A DNA stretch of 64,000 nucleotides from Bilabrum cf. latius. Taxonomy: Eukaryota > Bigyra: Bicosoecida > Bigyra > Bicosoecida. A model generated the notes under the pieces. The model did no database searches and was not told where the DNA came from. It saw nothing but the letters and a program-made list of their open reading frames with translations. Where the stretch lies: assembly GCA_965178125.1 (NCBI GenBank), contig OZ237749.1, forward strand, positions 992,001 to 1,056,000. Direction: 5' to 3'. Within the stretch, counting starts at the first letter, position 1; each line of letters opens with the position of its first letter. The position numbers and the translations under genes were made by a program. Positions 50,001 through 60,884 of this stretch are shown in pieces.

Positions 50001-50615
50001 GGCGGGTGGGGCCCCGGAGAGGCGCCTCTGCAGCCCGAGTTCCACCACGGTCAGGAGGCTACACAAGTACATGAAGTCAGCGATGCTGAAGGTCGCGGCC
50101 GCGAGTATGACGTCGATGTAGAAGAAGTTGGTGCGCATGGCAGGGGCATGCAGGGAGGTCATCAGCTGGACTCTGTGTCGGAGCCCGGGAGCGATCCCGC
50201 GGAGGGCACTGCTGCCCTTGCTCCTCGGGGTCCTGCACGTGAGGACTCCGATTCCGCGGCAAGGGAGGCAAAGCCGCGGCCGGGGCCCCCCGCCCGTCGC
50301 AGGAGTGTTCCACGGGTGCCCTCAGGGCCCAGAATCCCCTTCTAGTCCGACGAAGACGAGCAAGAGCAAGAGTTGGACAACTCCAGAGGTGCCGCACAGC
50401 CGCAAGAGGTCGAGGGGGCAGTGGCGGGGTCTACTGGGGGATCGTCCCGCACGAGCTCTAGCCCGGGAGATCAATCCAGTGCCAGAGAGTTCGGGTCTTC
50501 GTCGCAGTACGCGGGGCAGGATGGGCTGTACTACCCGCCCAGCTTGCCCACAGCTCTACTTGGGGGTGGTGGATCAGAGGATCAGGATACTGGCGAGGAC
50601 GAAGGAGACGCGTGA
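44028..50615 (+). CDS. Charged 2,161-aa coiled-coil-rich protein with TFxPxxN motifs
   Basis: Exon 1 44028-44099 (MSNAGADWRGGDG, with one TAG) joins in phase 0 to exon 2 44202-50615; stop TGA. The frame is open through more than 15 TAG codons and nothing else. The body is Arg/Glu/Gln/Ala-rich with long helical stretches. Near residue 420 is KERGKELTFRPKINSSYKFK, about 50 residues later RDRELTFKPRTQRSP, then RGQEDKRRAAEDARAKME; further on ECTHTPIVREVPAYLLANG. Repeated 'ELTFxPxxN' stretches flanked by basic coiled coils occur in uncharacterised protist proteins, some linked to cytoskeleton; that link is weak. The C-terminus is acidic (GSEDQDTGEDEGDA). The gene is convergent with the sugar kinase (82 bp gap). 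Function unknown. Confidence 0.8.
44100..44201 (+). other. Intron, 102 bp, phase 0 (2,161-aa protein gene)
   Basis: Donor CAACCT|GTAAGTCA, acceptor GATTGCAG|CCAGTG. It joins SFGNQP to PVGRGVDALLEIAAQ and skips an in-frame TGA at 44187. Confidence 0.85.
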
Positions 50616-50697
50616 TTCGGAGTCCGGACTCCGGATCGTATTAGTATCTGATTTGGGTTTTGTGTGTACGCCAGTATAACTAGATCTCTGTCCGCGG

Positions 50698-52242
50698 TCA
50701 GCTTGTTACGTTCGATCCGGATGCTACGGGATCCTCACCACCCGGGTCGTGCGATGCGCTGGACTCCTTGGGAAGCCCCGCAGCAACTGCGACGCCATCA
50801 AAGCCCACACGGCACACCTTGGCACCTGCAAGCCGGACCCCACACTGCAGTCCGTGCAGCACATCCTCGGGCCGCCACTCAGGGCTCGGCCCGCCACCCC
50901 AGCCCCTCTCCCGCAGCCCACCTTCAGGCGCCCCACCCTCACCTGGGGCGGCGGCACTGGCAGCCCCCCCGCCGGCATCGCCTGCCGGTGCCTCCGCTTC
51001 TCTGTGCCTCGCCTACCACAGGCCCCAGATGCACCCCGCAATGAACGTGTCACCTGCACCCACCGTGTCTACGGGCTCGCCGCCTGCTGGGAGCCAGGCC
51101 GGCACATGCATAGCCCCTGCCAATGCCTCGCTCCTTCCGCGGCCACTGGCGGCGCCTGGCGCACTCGCATTCTCGGTCGAATCACCCACCGAACAACCGG
51201 CTGCAGCATCATCCGTTTCTTTGGATGGACTGTCAGGGACTCGCAGGCCCACTGCGCCCCTGTCGCCCCACGTGGTCACCAGCAGCGCGCCTGCTCTGCA
51301 TCGAGGCACCAAGTACTCCGCCAGCGCCTCAACCTTGGTGTCGCGCAGCAGCGCCGACTCAGAGGAAACGGTGCTTTCACTTGATGCAGTGGGTGCGCCT
51401 GCTGCGCCCTGTTCGCCCCCCGCTGCCGCTCTCCACGGCCCCAGCTGCAGCAAGTTCCCAAGCTCCTGGGGCGCGATCACCACATCGGCGAGGGCCACCA
51501 TCTGGTCTGCCAGCGGGCCCCTGTCCTTCTCCACCTCCAAGGATATGATGGGGTGGGTCTTTGCTTGGTCATGCTTATACGGCTCACCAGAAGCTTCGTC
51601 AACAGCCTTCAAGTTGCTTGTCTGCAACGCTCGCAGGAGCCGCATCATTGGCAGGGTCTCCTTGGCGTTGCGGCACTCGAAGTGGATCCAGTCCATGGAC
51701 TGCACGCCCCGACAAAGTGCCGAGAGCTCCATCTATGGCAATGCCTTCACGCCCACAGGACCCAGTTTCCTACCCAGGTCTGGTCTGCCCAGTATCTCCC
51801 TGCTAGCGATGCCGTTCGAATCTACGTCGTCTTCACCACGCAGCAAGTTCCTCGTGAACTGTTCCAGCGTGAGCTCAGGTAGATCTCGATAGTGAAGTAT
51901 GGTTCTGGACTTCGTTCTGGAATTCGATATGATCCACGACGTCGGCACGTGCCCACAACCTAGTATTGTGCAACCTGCAAAATCAACACGGTGCTTTACC
52001 AAGTCTTCCTGTATCAGTCGCGCACCGGGATCCCCTGAATCTTTTGCAAGCATAACGCCGATCCATCTTGCCTTCACTGCAGGCAGTTGAGCCGCAGTAA
52101 CTAGCGTGTTGGTAGCATTCCCCCCCCTCGCTCGCCGGATGGCTTTTACTCTGGTCTCTGTATCTTCTACTGGGTACCCATCAACCTCTTGAATAACATC
52201 AATACATGCAATACCAACACACGCTAATCTGAATTCTTCCAT
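50698..52242 (-). CDS. Ketohexokinase-like PfkB sugar kinase (514 aa)
   Basis: Single exon, ATG 52242 (MEEFRLACVGIACIDVIQEV) to TGA 50698-50700. It matches ketohexokinase along its length: VGIACIDVI, YPVEDTETRVKAIRRARGGN (KHK: YPKEDSEIR...RGGNAS), KSRTILHYRDLPELT, DWIHFECRNAKE, ISLEVEKDR, LLVTTWGDRGA, VDTVGAGDTFIAG with the catalytic-base Asp of GAGDTF near residue 395, and C-terminal GAKVCRVGFDGV. TAG codons at 51733-51735 and 51013-51015 are read as Gln. Insertions of 40-50 low-complexity residues make it longer than the roughly 300-aa animal enzyme. Predicted to phosphorylate fructose or a related ketose with ATP in the cytosol; other PfkB sugars are possible. Confidence 0.88.
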
Positions 52243-52347
52243 TCGCGGTGTAAGCGCACGATACTGTACCAGAGCGGTCGTTGAGATTGCAGTTGCTGTT
52301 TGCGTAGCGAGATGCAGCGACACAGAGATTATGTATTACGGATTCAA

Positions 52348-54567
52348 TCACTCCGTTGGGGCGTCCCACTACGTCCGTCCATCCTTATGAGCGTAGAAGG
52401 TATCCCCGTCGTCATCGGTCACTTTGGACCATCCCTCGGGCAGATCTTCCTTGTCCCCGTCCTCGTCCCCGTCCGCCGCATTGGCTAACGGTGCTTCCCA
52501 CTATGTATCTCCATCTTCGTGCACGTAGAACGTATCACCGTCCTCGTCTGTCACCTTGGACCACCCCGGCAGCAGCTTCTCTTCCTCGTCGCCCGGCTCC
52601 TCCTTATCTCCTGCCTCCTCTCCCTCTTCCTCCCCGTCAGCCATCGGGGGGTCCCACTGCGTCCGTCCGTCCTCATGCGCGTAGAAAGTGTCCCCGTCGT
52701 CATCGGTGATCTTGGACCACCCCGGGGCAAGCTTGACTTCAGCCCCTTCCCCTTCCCCTTCCCCTTCCCCTTCCCCTCCGTCCCCCGCGCTCTCCTTTTC
52801 TTCCTTGTCCTCGTCTTCCTTGTCCTCCTTGCCGGGGTGGTGGCTCATGCTGTGAATGCGACCCCTGGCCCCCTCCACCTCCCCCGCCCCTCCCCCCACG
52901 GCCCCTCCTGCAGCAGCCTCCCCGGGAGCCGTCGCATCCTCCGGGATCCCCGTCACCTCGTCCTTGCCCCCGGACCAGCTGGGCTCGCCCGCGGGTCGCC
53001 CCGGGAGCGCCTCGAGCTTTGCCTCGCTCACCACCGTAGCAGGGGGCTTGCTCGGGTCCGCGAAGCCCGGCCTGCCCTTGCGTTCCGACGCCCCCGACCC
53101 CTCTGCCTGCGCCATGATCTCCGCCACGTTGAGCTCCAGCGCCGCCTCCATGTGCTGCGCCTGGTCGCTGACCACGTACACGAGGAACGTGTCCGCCTCG
53201 TCCTTGACCTTGAGCGCAAACACCTTCTTGTCCTTGGACAGCGTCCACGAGTCTATGTCCACGAGGAGGTGCTGCTCCAGCGCCAGAGGGTCCTCCATCC
53301 CGGTGAGATGCACCCCGTCGTGGCTCACACCCACCGTCACGTCCTCGGTTCGCTGCCGCACCACGGCCTCCGACGGCTTGGAGTTCATCGTCTTCCAGGT
53401 TCGCTTGCCCACGAAGAACTGGGCCCCGAACGCGACAAAGTCCTTGGACACCTCGACGAACTCGCGCTCCGCCGACAGCCGACTCACCCCCTTCAGCTTG
53501 CGCCACCGCCCCAGCACCAGGTCGGCCGCATCCGACTTGCTCACTGCCTCCGCCCTCGACCTCCCGACGTGGCGGAACACCTACGTGCACCCGTGCGGCA
53601 GGCCGGCCACGGCGCCGGCCGCCTGTTTCTGCGCCGCAAGTGCCCCCTCTTTCCCCGCCCCCGCCCCTGCCCCCGCCTTCTTCGGGCCCTTCAGAGCCGC
53701 TCGCGTGGCTCTGTCCGCCGCATCGGGCGCGTCCCGCAGCAGGTAGGCAGGCACGAGGTCCTCCATCAGCGGGGTCACCACCTCGGGGCTGTCGCGGCCC
53801 TCCTGGAAGTCGCCCCTGCGAGCCTGCAGCAGCAGCGCCGACAGCAGCGTGGCGACATCCCTGGGGAACCTGTGCGAGCACTCCAAGAAGTGGAACTGGC
53901 ACTCGGCGAACACCACCCGGTGGTAAGGGTCCGACGTCGACGTGGCAGCGTCCTCGCGCTCGTCCACCGGGCCATCTGGCTGATAGCTTCTTCGCTTGAA
54001 GTAGAGCCGCCGCTCTCCTGCGCAGCTTGTACGATGAATGCAGATACGTCAATGGTATGATCGGTACCGTGGAGCAAGCTGCGATGACCTGTGCTTGGCA
54101 CGCGAGCATGTCAAAGCGCGCGAATGTTGAGTGCCTCTGAAGCTCACCATTAGCAACATCAGAGGCTGTCCACTTGCGAAGAACAGACTACATTTTGCTA
54201 TCATCTCGCAGAAGGGATAATACTCCACGGTAATAATCCATAAGGCCGTATTCGTGATCTAGTGAAATGTCTAGCTGCGAGAAAACGCCAAACGAAGTGA
54301 CGAGGCACTGGCACGACTTGAGCGCAACTGAAGCTACCTGGCTTTAAACATAGACTCGCATAATAGTGCCGCAAATGCTGCTGCCAATGGCGACGGCTAG
54401 TGCAATCGGTAAGGCAGTCTCACCTTGTCTCGAATTGCAACGCATAAGTCTCCTACGTTGGCTTCTGGCTTCACCGAGACCGTAAAAACCGTACCGTCCA
54501 GTAAGTACACAGGAATTTCTGTGCCAGAGGCTACCAGCTGGATCGAACCGCTTCCAAACAGTGCCAT
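52348..54567 (-). CDS. FERM-domain protein with three C-terminal WW-like modules (646 aa)
   Basis: Exons 54567-54424, 54274-54148 and 54017-52348; stop TGA 52348-52350. F1 lobe: IPVYLLDGTVFTVSVKPEAN and DHEYGLMDYYRG. F2 lobe: FHFLECSHRFPRDVATLLSA and LLQARRGDF. F3 (PH-like) lobe: KDFVAFGAQFFVGKRT and SHDGVHLTGMEDPLALEQHL. Then a linker rich in Glu/Gly and three WW-like units ending TQWDPP, T-TAG-WEAP and T-TAG-WDAP, each with LxxGWSKxTDxDGDTFYxHxD. The TAGs occupy the position that is CAG in the first unit, showing UAG = Gln. FERM domains link membranes to the cytoskeleton; WW modules bind Pro-rich ligands. I do not know this combination from a characterised protein. Confidence 0.85.
52743..52780 (-). 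repeat. CTTCCC hexanucleotide run (Glu-Gly repeat)
   Basis: Five to six tandem copies, coding on the minus strand for (Gly-Glu)n in the acidic linker before the WW modules. Confidence 0.85.
54018..54147 (-). other. Intron 2 of FERM-WW gene, 130 bp, phase 1
   Basis: Donor GCTAATG|GTGAGCTT, acceptor CTGCGCAG|GAGAGC on the minus strand. Gives SDVANG-ERRLYFKRRSY, as expected where FERM F1 passes to F2. Confidence 0.82.
54275..54423 (-). other. Intron 1 of FERM-WW gene, 149 bp, phase 0
   Basis: Donor GACAAG|GTGAGACT, acceptor TTCTCGCAG|CTAGAC on the minus strand. Joins VAIRDK to LDISLDHEYGLMD within the F1 lobe. Confidence 0.82.
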
Positions 54568-54834
54568 GCCGACGGTCTAACTGGGTCAGGTATTGGCGTC
54601 CCAAGCAGGATCTACGTGCCAAACGTAAGACCAAGCAAGTGCAGCGATGATTCTTGAATTCAATGCACAATATCTATGTACACCTCTAGTGATACGCCCG
54701 TACAGACCCTTCAAGGTACAACCCAGCAACGGATTGCGCCGCGTGGATTCGCCGGATCGAACTTTTGAGGTTTTAATCTTCTTCTTGAAAGTTCAACACG
54801 CTACAAAGGACCTCTTGCAAACCCCCCGCCCTAA
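54568..54834. other. 267 bp intergenic, upstream of FERM-WW gene
   Basis: Should hold the FERM-WW promoter (minus strand). Open frames here are short and featureless; no RNA gene recognised. Confidence 0.45.
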
Positions 54835-55700
54835 TCAGTCATTTCGCGCACGTTTCGCAGGCCTGGTGTCAGCACTCTACTGAGAAACCTTAACCACTGC
54901 ATGCTCCGCGTTCACGACATTCCTGAAGTTCGCGGGACTAAGTGAAATTGACGGCATCACACCATCCTCATCTCGATCATCATCCTTTAGCTCAGACAGA
55001 CTGGACAGTTCTTCCGAGAACCGTCTTCGCTTACTTGCCTTCGGTCGCTTCCACTCACCAGCTTCGGCACCATCCTCGCTCTGCTGGCTCGTACTTTTGA
55101 GGTTGCGACCGGACCGGCGTTCGAACCTCCGAGTCGCTCGACGACGGCCGGGGCGGGGCTTGGTGAGAGGCCGCCACCAAGTCAAAAGCATGTATCTTGG
55201 AAAGACCTAAAACCATGCCAGCGTAGACATGGGCTGGGGCCTTAGCCAGCGTCAGCATCCCCACGGTTCCACCCCGGACCCGCCCGCCCGTGGAGAAGGC
55301 CTCGAGCCTCCGAGCCAAATTAAACGCCTGCAGCAGGTGATAGAGCGATTTAACAGCGCTCACCTTATCAATACTCCATCTCAGCACATGTTTTCGATCG
55401 AACCCCGCCACCACATTGCGCCCCAACCTCTGCCTTCAGGCCTGGCTCGAGCCATGCCGGGTGAAGCCTGCCCGTGGAGGTGCAGGTCGGGTCACGGTGC
55501 TCGACCTCAGTGCGCAGTGGGTCCAGCTCGTTAGCCACCTGTATCCGATGAGCGGCGGAGTACCTGTGGCAGTGTAGCCGCCTCCATGGGCCACGGTCAC
55601 CCGCGTCTGCACTCGCCCTGCCGCCGCGCGTCGCCGGCTTTAATCGCGTCGCCGGTTGCAACTGCGTTTTCGCCCATTTTTGCGCAGTTGACACGTTGCC
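54835..55700 (-). CDS. Unresolved gene, possible WD-repeat-like protein with charged tail
   Basis: Coding signal without a firm exon model. The last part reads KRPKASKRRRFSEELSSLSE then LKDDDRDEDGVMPSISLSP and ends KRARND TGA 54835-54837, with one TAG read as Gln; the basic-acidic pattern looks like a nuclear tail. Upstream in another frame is VVAGFDRKHVLRWSID, like a WD40 strand, followed by LTLAKAPAHVYAGMVLGLSK. At least one splice is needed to join the frames; candidate GT-AG pairs exist but none is compelling. A plausible start, MGENAVATGDAIKAG, lies near 55677. Bounds are approximate. It could also be a decayed gene. Confidence 0.35.
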
Positions 55701-55773
55701 TGCGAGCTCGTGTTCGCCAGAATCTTGGCTTCGATTCTTTTTTGGAGGACACATACAAGAGACTGGAGTCGTC

Positions 55774-57624
55774 ATGGCAACCGTAGCGGAGCACCCGCGG
55801 CAGCGCGGGGGCCAGCCCAGCCACGCAGCTTCTGCAATCCAAATCTCAGGGTCCTACTGCTGCTGCTGTTTATGCGGTCTTGCCGGCGCCCACCACGCGT
55901 ATCTCGGTCGTTCATGGTCGGCCATTCTATCGGCGATGTCTTGCAATCTGTTCGGGTGCGGTTGGATTGCTGACGGCTTCTTGATCCCTCAGTACGCAAC
56001 TGTGCAGCAGCAGCAGCGGTGGGAAGCGTACCATGAGCGTGATGCAGTACCAGAGACTGACACAGCTACAGAAATAGTGCAGCGGAAAAAATCAGGCGTT
56101 CCATTCGACCTTCACGAATCCTTCCTCTACCGATGCATGCTGCTGCTGACTGCGCTGAGCTGGGCCCCTCACATTCCCTACCAATTTGTGTATGGAGAGG
56201 CACTCGCAGTGATGGGAAGCAGCACATACCGACCAGATGCCTAGGCCCGAGAGATAGCTCAGGCCGGGGCCGCTGCAGTGGCAGGGATGGTTGCGGCGCT
56301 GATCGCAGTGGCCGCTTGCTCCGCGGGGGCGCCCAAGCGCAGAAGTACGACCGCGCTGCTCGCTCTGTGCGCAATCGGTGCTGCGATTGGGGGGTTTGGC
56401 CGCATGTACGGCAGCTATTGGGGCCTGCCAGGGCTATCTGCCTCGGAGGGCAGAGGGGCGGGATCGGTCCAGGGACTTGGAGGCAACGAGACAAATGGGG
56501 GTGAGGACGATGGCGAGGGAGAGGGAGAGGGAGAGTGGGAGGGGGATGAGGAAGAGGACGACTGGGGCCCCGGAGCGGATCCTGCCCCTTTCGTCTTGCT
56601 GGCGCTTCCAGCCGTGCTCGTGCTGCTGGCAGGCTGCTGCCTGCCCCTAACGTGCAACCCCTTCCCGCCCGCCTTCCAGTGGGACAAGACGTCCGCACCG
56701 GTGGCACAGGGCACTTCTGGTGTGCCAGTGGAAGGGAGGCGCAAGCAAGAGGTAGATGATGACCCGCCGACCCAGGGCAGCAGCGCCGAGGGAAGATCAG
56801 TGGAGGAGGAGAAGGAGAAGGAAGAGGAGGAGCAGGTGGAAGAGATCCGGTGGGCGGGCACGAAATTAGGCGAGCTGCCGAGTGACGGCCCCGTGGCGGG
56901 CTGTGCGCGCGTGATTCTGCTGCTATCGCTTGCCGGCATGTGGTGGGGCATGTCCCTGTGGGTGCTGGTGCGAGATGCACCCATCCGTGTGCCCCTAGAA
57001 GCATGTGACGAGCGCGTGCATCCCCAGTGGCGCGTGTCCGGCGATTGGGACGAATCAACAGGTGCGTTCGAGGAGGACCAGTGCAGGACGTACGTGGGTG
57101 TGCTGGCGAGGAGGTGGGCCATGGAGGTGCCCCGCGGCGTGGCCTGGGTGTATGCCCACTGGAGCATCCTGTACGAGTCCATCTCCGAGGGTCTGCAGGA
57201 CGAGGCTGGGATGGAGGCCAGGCACCTGCAGGAGCTGGGTCTGGAGGAGGGCGCCAGCTGGGGCGCGGTCAAGAAGGCCTACAGGGGACTGGCTAGAGAG
57301 CTGCACCCGGACACTGCGGGCAGGAAGAGGGGCGGGCAGGGCGAGGAGGGGGATAGCAAAGAGGATAGGCTGGCTCGGTTCCATCGGGTGAGGCACGCCT
57401 TTGAGGAGCTGCAGGTGCTGCGGGGGCAGGGGGGCAGGCATGGACGAGGGGCGGAGGAGGAGGAGGAGATGGGGGCGGGAAAAGGTGCCAGTGGAACGAG
57501 ACAAAGGCAGTGGCGGGCGAGTCAGCGCGGAGGAGGAGGCAGAGGCAGAGGGAGTAGGAGAAGCAGGGCGTCAGGAGGCGGTCGGATGGGGCGGGGTGGT
57601 GGGGGACACGGGAACGAGCTGTGA
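55774..57624 (+). CDS. DNAJC22-like TM2/J-domain membrane protein A (616 aa)
   Basis: ATG 55774 (MATVAEHPRQRGGQ) to TGA 57622-57624, single exon. An N-terminal TM2 domain (SYCCCCLCGLAGAHHAYLGR...GCGWIADGFLIP) is followed by several hydrophobic segments (VAGMVAALIAVAACSAG; FVLLALPAVLVLLAGCC; VILLLSLAGMWWGMSLW) and a C-terminal J-domain with intact HPD (LARELHPDTAG, near residue 510) and RFHRVRHAFEEL. This is the domain order of DNAJC22. One TAG (56242-56244) is read as Gln. J-domains stimulate Hsp70, here probably at an internal membrane. The tail is Gly/Arg-rich. Tandem with paralogue B 234 bp downstream; a segment near 57005-57117 is nearly identical in DNA to B. Confidence 0.88.
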
Positions 57625-57858
57625 TGGAGGGTTGGCTTGGAGCCTTAACATAGCGCGAGAATCACTGCTAGAACTTTTGCACCTAGATCTAGCGACTTGC
57701 CGCTGTAATGTGTGACCATGCCCAGCCAGCACACTCGTCATCGCACCCCCGTGGCTGCTGCTTTCACCAGGCACACAAAGACCCCTACCGAAAGCACTCT
57801 GCAGGAGCTGCTATTGCCTTGAGTTTATTGTTGACAAGATTGGCAAGCTGATATTCGT

Positions 57859-59658
57859 ATGCCAGTGGTTGCTCCCGTTCGCTGCTGCTCGCGAGAGTTA
57901 TGCAGCAGGTGCGCCCAGTCACCGGCCCTCTGTCTTGATAGTTGCGCCCCATGCTGCTGCTGCATAGCGTGTGGGGCGTGCGGTGCCCACCATGCGTACA
58001 TAGGCAAGTCGTGCTCGGCTGTTGTTGCGGCCACCACATGCAATTTCTGCTTGATCGGCTGGTTGAGCGACGGGATCGCACTTGAGAAGCACGCCATCGA
58101 GATGGCGATGCTCAGGCATCTATCGATGCCAAATTGCTTTTACGACGAGCTTAATTATAATGATGAAACGATCGCCTTCGATAAGTTGCGAACATTGCAC
58201 ACGCTATACGGTCGTAAAGATTCCTCTCTATTGTGGAGCGTGCTGGCGCTTGCTGTTGCGACTTTCATATCTGTGTATGCAGGTATGATTGTGCGTGGTG
58301 AGATCATATCGCTGATTGACGCAAATCCCTACGATCCTGGCGTTTATTCGATGTGGGTGTCCGATGTGGTGGCTGCTGCAACGACGGGTGGTGTATCGTC
58401 AGCACTCTCTTGCGCATTTGTGATGGCCGGTCTACCGAGGGGGTATGAGCAGTACCGTGTAGCGAGCCATATGAGTACTATTGCGCTTATGTTTGGAGCA
58501 GGGCTTGGAATCTGCATTGGATGGCCAGGACTGCTTAACACAGGTGTCGATAGACTGCTAACAGCGAGCACTAGCGCTTCATCCCACAGCCAATTTGCAG
58601 CACAAGTGATTGCCTTTGTCATTCCACTTATTATTTTGGGCATAAGCTGCTGCTTGCCAAATCGGGGCGAGCTCGAATCTGAGCCGCAGAGCTGCATCCA
58701 AAAGTGGTGCGTGAATCCGTTCACACCCGCTATTCAGTGGGATATGCATCGGATGGGTCCTCCGGACGAAGAGAGGTACATTAACAGGAACAGTAGCATG
58801 GCAGTCGACCGCGAAGCCGTGCTCGGGGCAAGAATTGGCGAGGAGGATGAGTACGAAGATGTTGCACCCGGCCTCCGTCTGCGCAACGCGAATCCTAGAC
58901 GTCGAGGCAGAGATAAGGGCACAGAAGAAGACCCGAGCGCATTGCACAGAGATACTGAGTTCGAGATCCGGTGGGCCGGTACACCGCACGAAGAGCTGCC
59001 TGCGAGAGGTGTGGTCGCGGGGTGCCGGCGCGTGCTGCGGGTGCTTGCATTCGGGGTGCTTTGGTGGGGCATGATTCTGTGGCAGGTTGTGCGGGATGTA
59101 CCCATCCGCGTGCCCCTGGAAACGTGTGACGAGCGCGTGCATCCCCAGTGGCGCGTGTCCGGCGATTGGGACGAATCGACAGGTGCGTTCGAGGAGGACC
59201 AGTGCAGGACGTACGTGGGTGTGCTGGCGAGGAGGTGGGTGCTGGACTGGGACACAGCGCGGCTGGCCTGCTTGCTTCCTCTGTCTGGCTGCAACTCGCG
59301 CGTGGACATGCCTGGGCAGGGAGCAGATGTGCACCTGCATGTGCTGAACCTAACCAGGAATGCCAGCTGGGAGCAGGCCCGTGAGAAGTATCTGGACCTG
59401 TCCTAGACACAACATCCCGAGGTAAGGCGGGATGCCAGTGGACAAGACGCTGGGAATGGCACTCATGTGACGGACGAGCCAAGGTTGAAGCAAGTGGAGG
59501 AATACCTCCGGGTGAGGCACGCCTTCGAGGAGCTGTGGGTCCTGCACGACCTGGGCATCTTCGGTGCAAGCCGAGACGACAGCAAGAAGCGATCGGGTGG
59601 CATGAGAACCGAGTAGGACGGGGTTCCCGAGTCGCCTATCGATCGGGGGGAGCTATGA
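57859..59658 (+). CDS. DNAJC22-like TM2 protein B with altered J-domain (599 aa)
   Basis: ATG 57859 (MPVVAPVRCCSRELC) to TGA 59656-59658. TM2 domain (CCCCIACGACGAHHAYIGKS...LIGWLSDGIALE) and multiple hydrophobic segments (LLWSVLALAVATFISVYAG; STIALMFGAGLGICIGWPG; VIAFVIPLIILGISCC) align with paralogue A, as do FEIRWAGTPHEELP and the block CDERVHPQWRVSGDWDESTG. The J-domain region reads SWEQAREKYLDLS-TAG-TQHPEV...RVRHAFEELWVL: the HPD triad is HPE, so Hsp70 stimulation may be lost or weakened. TAG codons at 59404-59406 and near 59614 are read as Gln. Product of tandem duplication with A; much diverged except for the conserved patch. Confidence 0.85.
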
Positions 59659-59903
59659 GGCTTTAGTTTTTCATTGATTCACTGGCCGCAATACGTTCTT
59701 GTCTTTAGTCATTGGTGGTGGCACGCATAGCAAAGTGCATCCCATGATGGCACAAGAAGGTGCCGCCCAGCAGCTGCCAGTGAGACCCCACACTCTCTGA
59801 CGGAATCAGCTGCACGGTGAACTTGTCTTAACCAACCATACTACCAGAGCTCAACTCACAGGGCACTCAATTGGCCCGGGACAGACTGCGAGCTGCGGCG
59901 AGA

Positions 59904-60398
59904 ATGGCAAGTTCAGAAGCACCGTCTGGTACATCCGCGGTTGCTTCGGCCGTAGAAGTGGAGCCTGATGTGAAAGATTAGGCTGATCCAGTGGCAATAG
60001 AATTAAGGTAGGTTGTGCACAAGGCAATCATGATGCAAGGTGACGCGTTCCAATGCTGGCACCTCGTTGACAACGCCTTGTTGACCTAGCAAAATCCACC
60101 CTAGCAATCCCGCAGCGGGGGTCTGGAGCTCTTGTTCGACAGCAACAAGCATATTATGATTCCATATTCAAAGTTGGTATAGGCAGCAGAAGGTGATGCG
60201 ACGATGGAAACGGTAATCAGCACCCTGAAATCCGAATACCTCTGCGAAAGACCGGAGTTGTTCGTAGACGGCGACACTATACGACCAGGCATTTTGTGCT
60301 TAATCAACGACGCGGATTGGGACCTGGAAGGGTAGCTTGACTACGTTGTGCAGCCCGGTGATACGATTGCTTTCGTCTCCACGCTCCACGGTGGCTAA
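59904..60398 (+). CDS. URM1: Urm1, ubiquitin-related modifier 1 (128 aa, one intron)
   Basis: Sulfur carrier for 2-thiolation of tRNA wobble uridine and a protein modifier. Exons 59904-60007 and 60116-60398. Conserved blocks: [68 protein letters not shown]. The C-terminal Gly-Gly, which is adenylated and thiocarboxylated, is followed directly by TAA, showing that TAA is a real stop. Three TAGs (VKD-TAG-ADP, KLV-TAG-AAEG, and EG-TAG-LDY at 60333-60335, where other Urm1 proteins have Gln or Glu) are read as Gln. Slightly longer than the roughly 100-aa family because of an N-terminal extension. Confidence 0.96.
60008..60115 (+). other. Intron, 108 bp, phase 2 (URM1)
   Basis: Donor TTAAG|GTAGGTTG, acceptor CCCGCAG|CGGGGG. 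Splicing gives [14 protein letters not shown], the conserved first strand of Urm1. Confidence 0.9.
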
Positions 60399-60482
60399 GT
60401 GGGCGCATCATGAGTTGAGCGTGCTCTCAGAAGCAAGAATCATGTCTGTTCAATTCGACCTGTATCATTCAATGCGCATCAT

Positions 60483-60737
60483 TCACGCTTTCGAGGCTGT
60501 CAGTCGCTTAGCCAACATGATTCCAGTACCAATGGCGAACACGCTGGCAACCGACGCGAACGACAAAAATCTCGCCATGTTTCCCGTGATCCTAAATGCA
60601 ATTACCTTTGAACGACTCGCGGTTGACGTGCTTCTCGTCACAGGATTGTAGGCGTCGGCAAACATACTGTCCAGGTCCGTCATCAATCGTTGGTGCATCT
60701 GCTGCTGCTGGCTCATTTGCGTCGCACCTGCGTTCAT
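60483..60737 (-). CDS. Small single-span, possibly tail-anchored membrane protein (84 aa)
   Basis: ATG 60737 (MNAGATQMSQQQQMHQRLM) to TGA 60483-60485. A polar, Gln-rich N-terminal half is followed by one hydrophobic segment, ARFLSFASVASVFAIGTGIM, and a short basic end LAKRLTASKA, which is the layout of a tail-anchored or small mitochondrial/ER membrane protein. It fits neatly between URM1 (convergent, 84 bp) and the GTPase-like gene (divergent, 147 bp). A GTAATTG after SRSK could be a donor, in which case the C-terminus would differ. No family recognised. Confidence 0.5.
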   Translation of the reverse strand: MNAGATQMSQQQQMHQRLMTDLDSMFADAYNPVTRSTSTASRSKVIAFRITGNMARFLSFASVASVFAIGTGIMLAKRLTASKA

Positions 60738-60884
60738 GTCTCGAATACTGAGTAGGCAGTTTTTGCGCAGTTTCTTGTGACGGGGGAAGGTTACATCTCA
60801 CCGCGGCGTAGGCGACAGCACAACAAAATACCGGAAGAGGTCTTTTGGCCGCAACGGCTTGTCGCACTGTACGCTCTATCCGCC

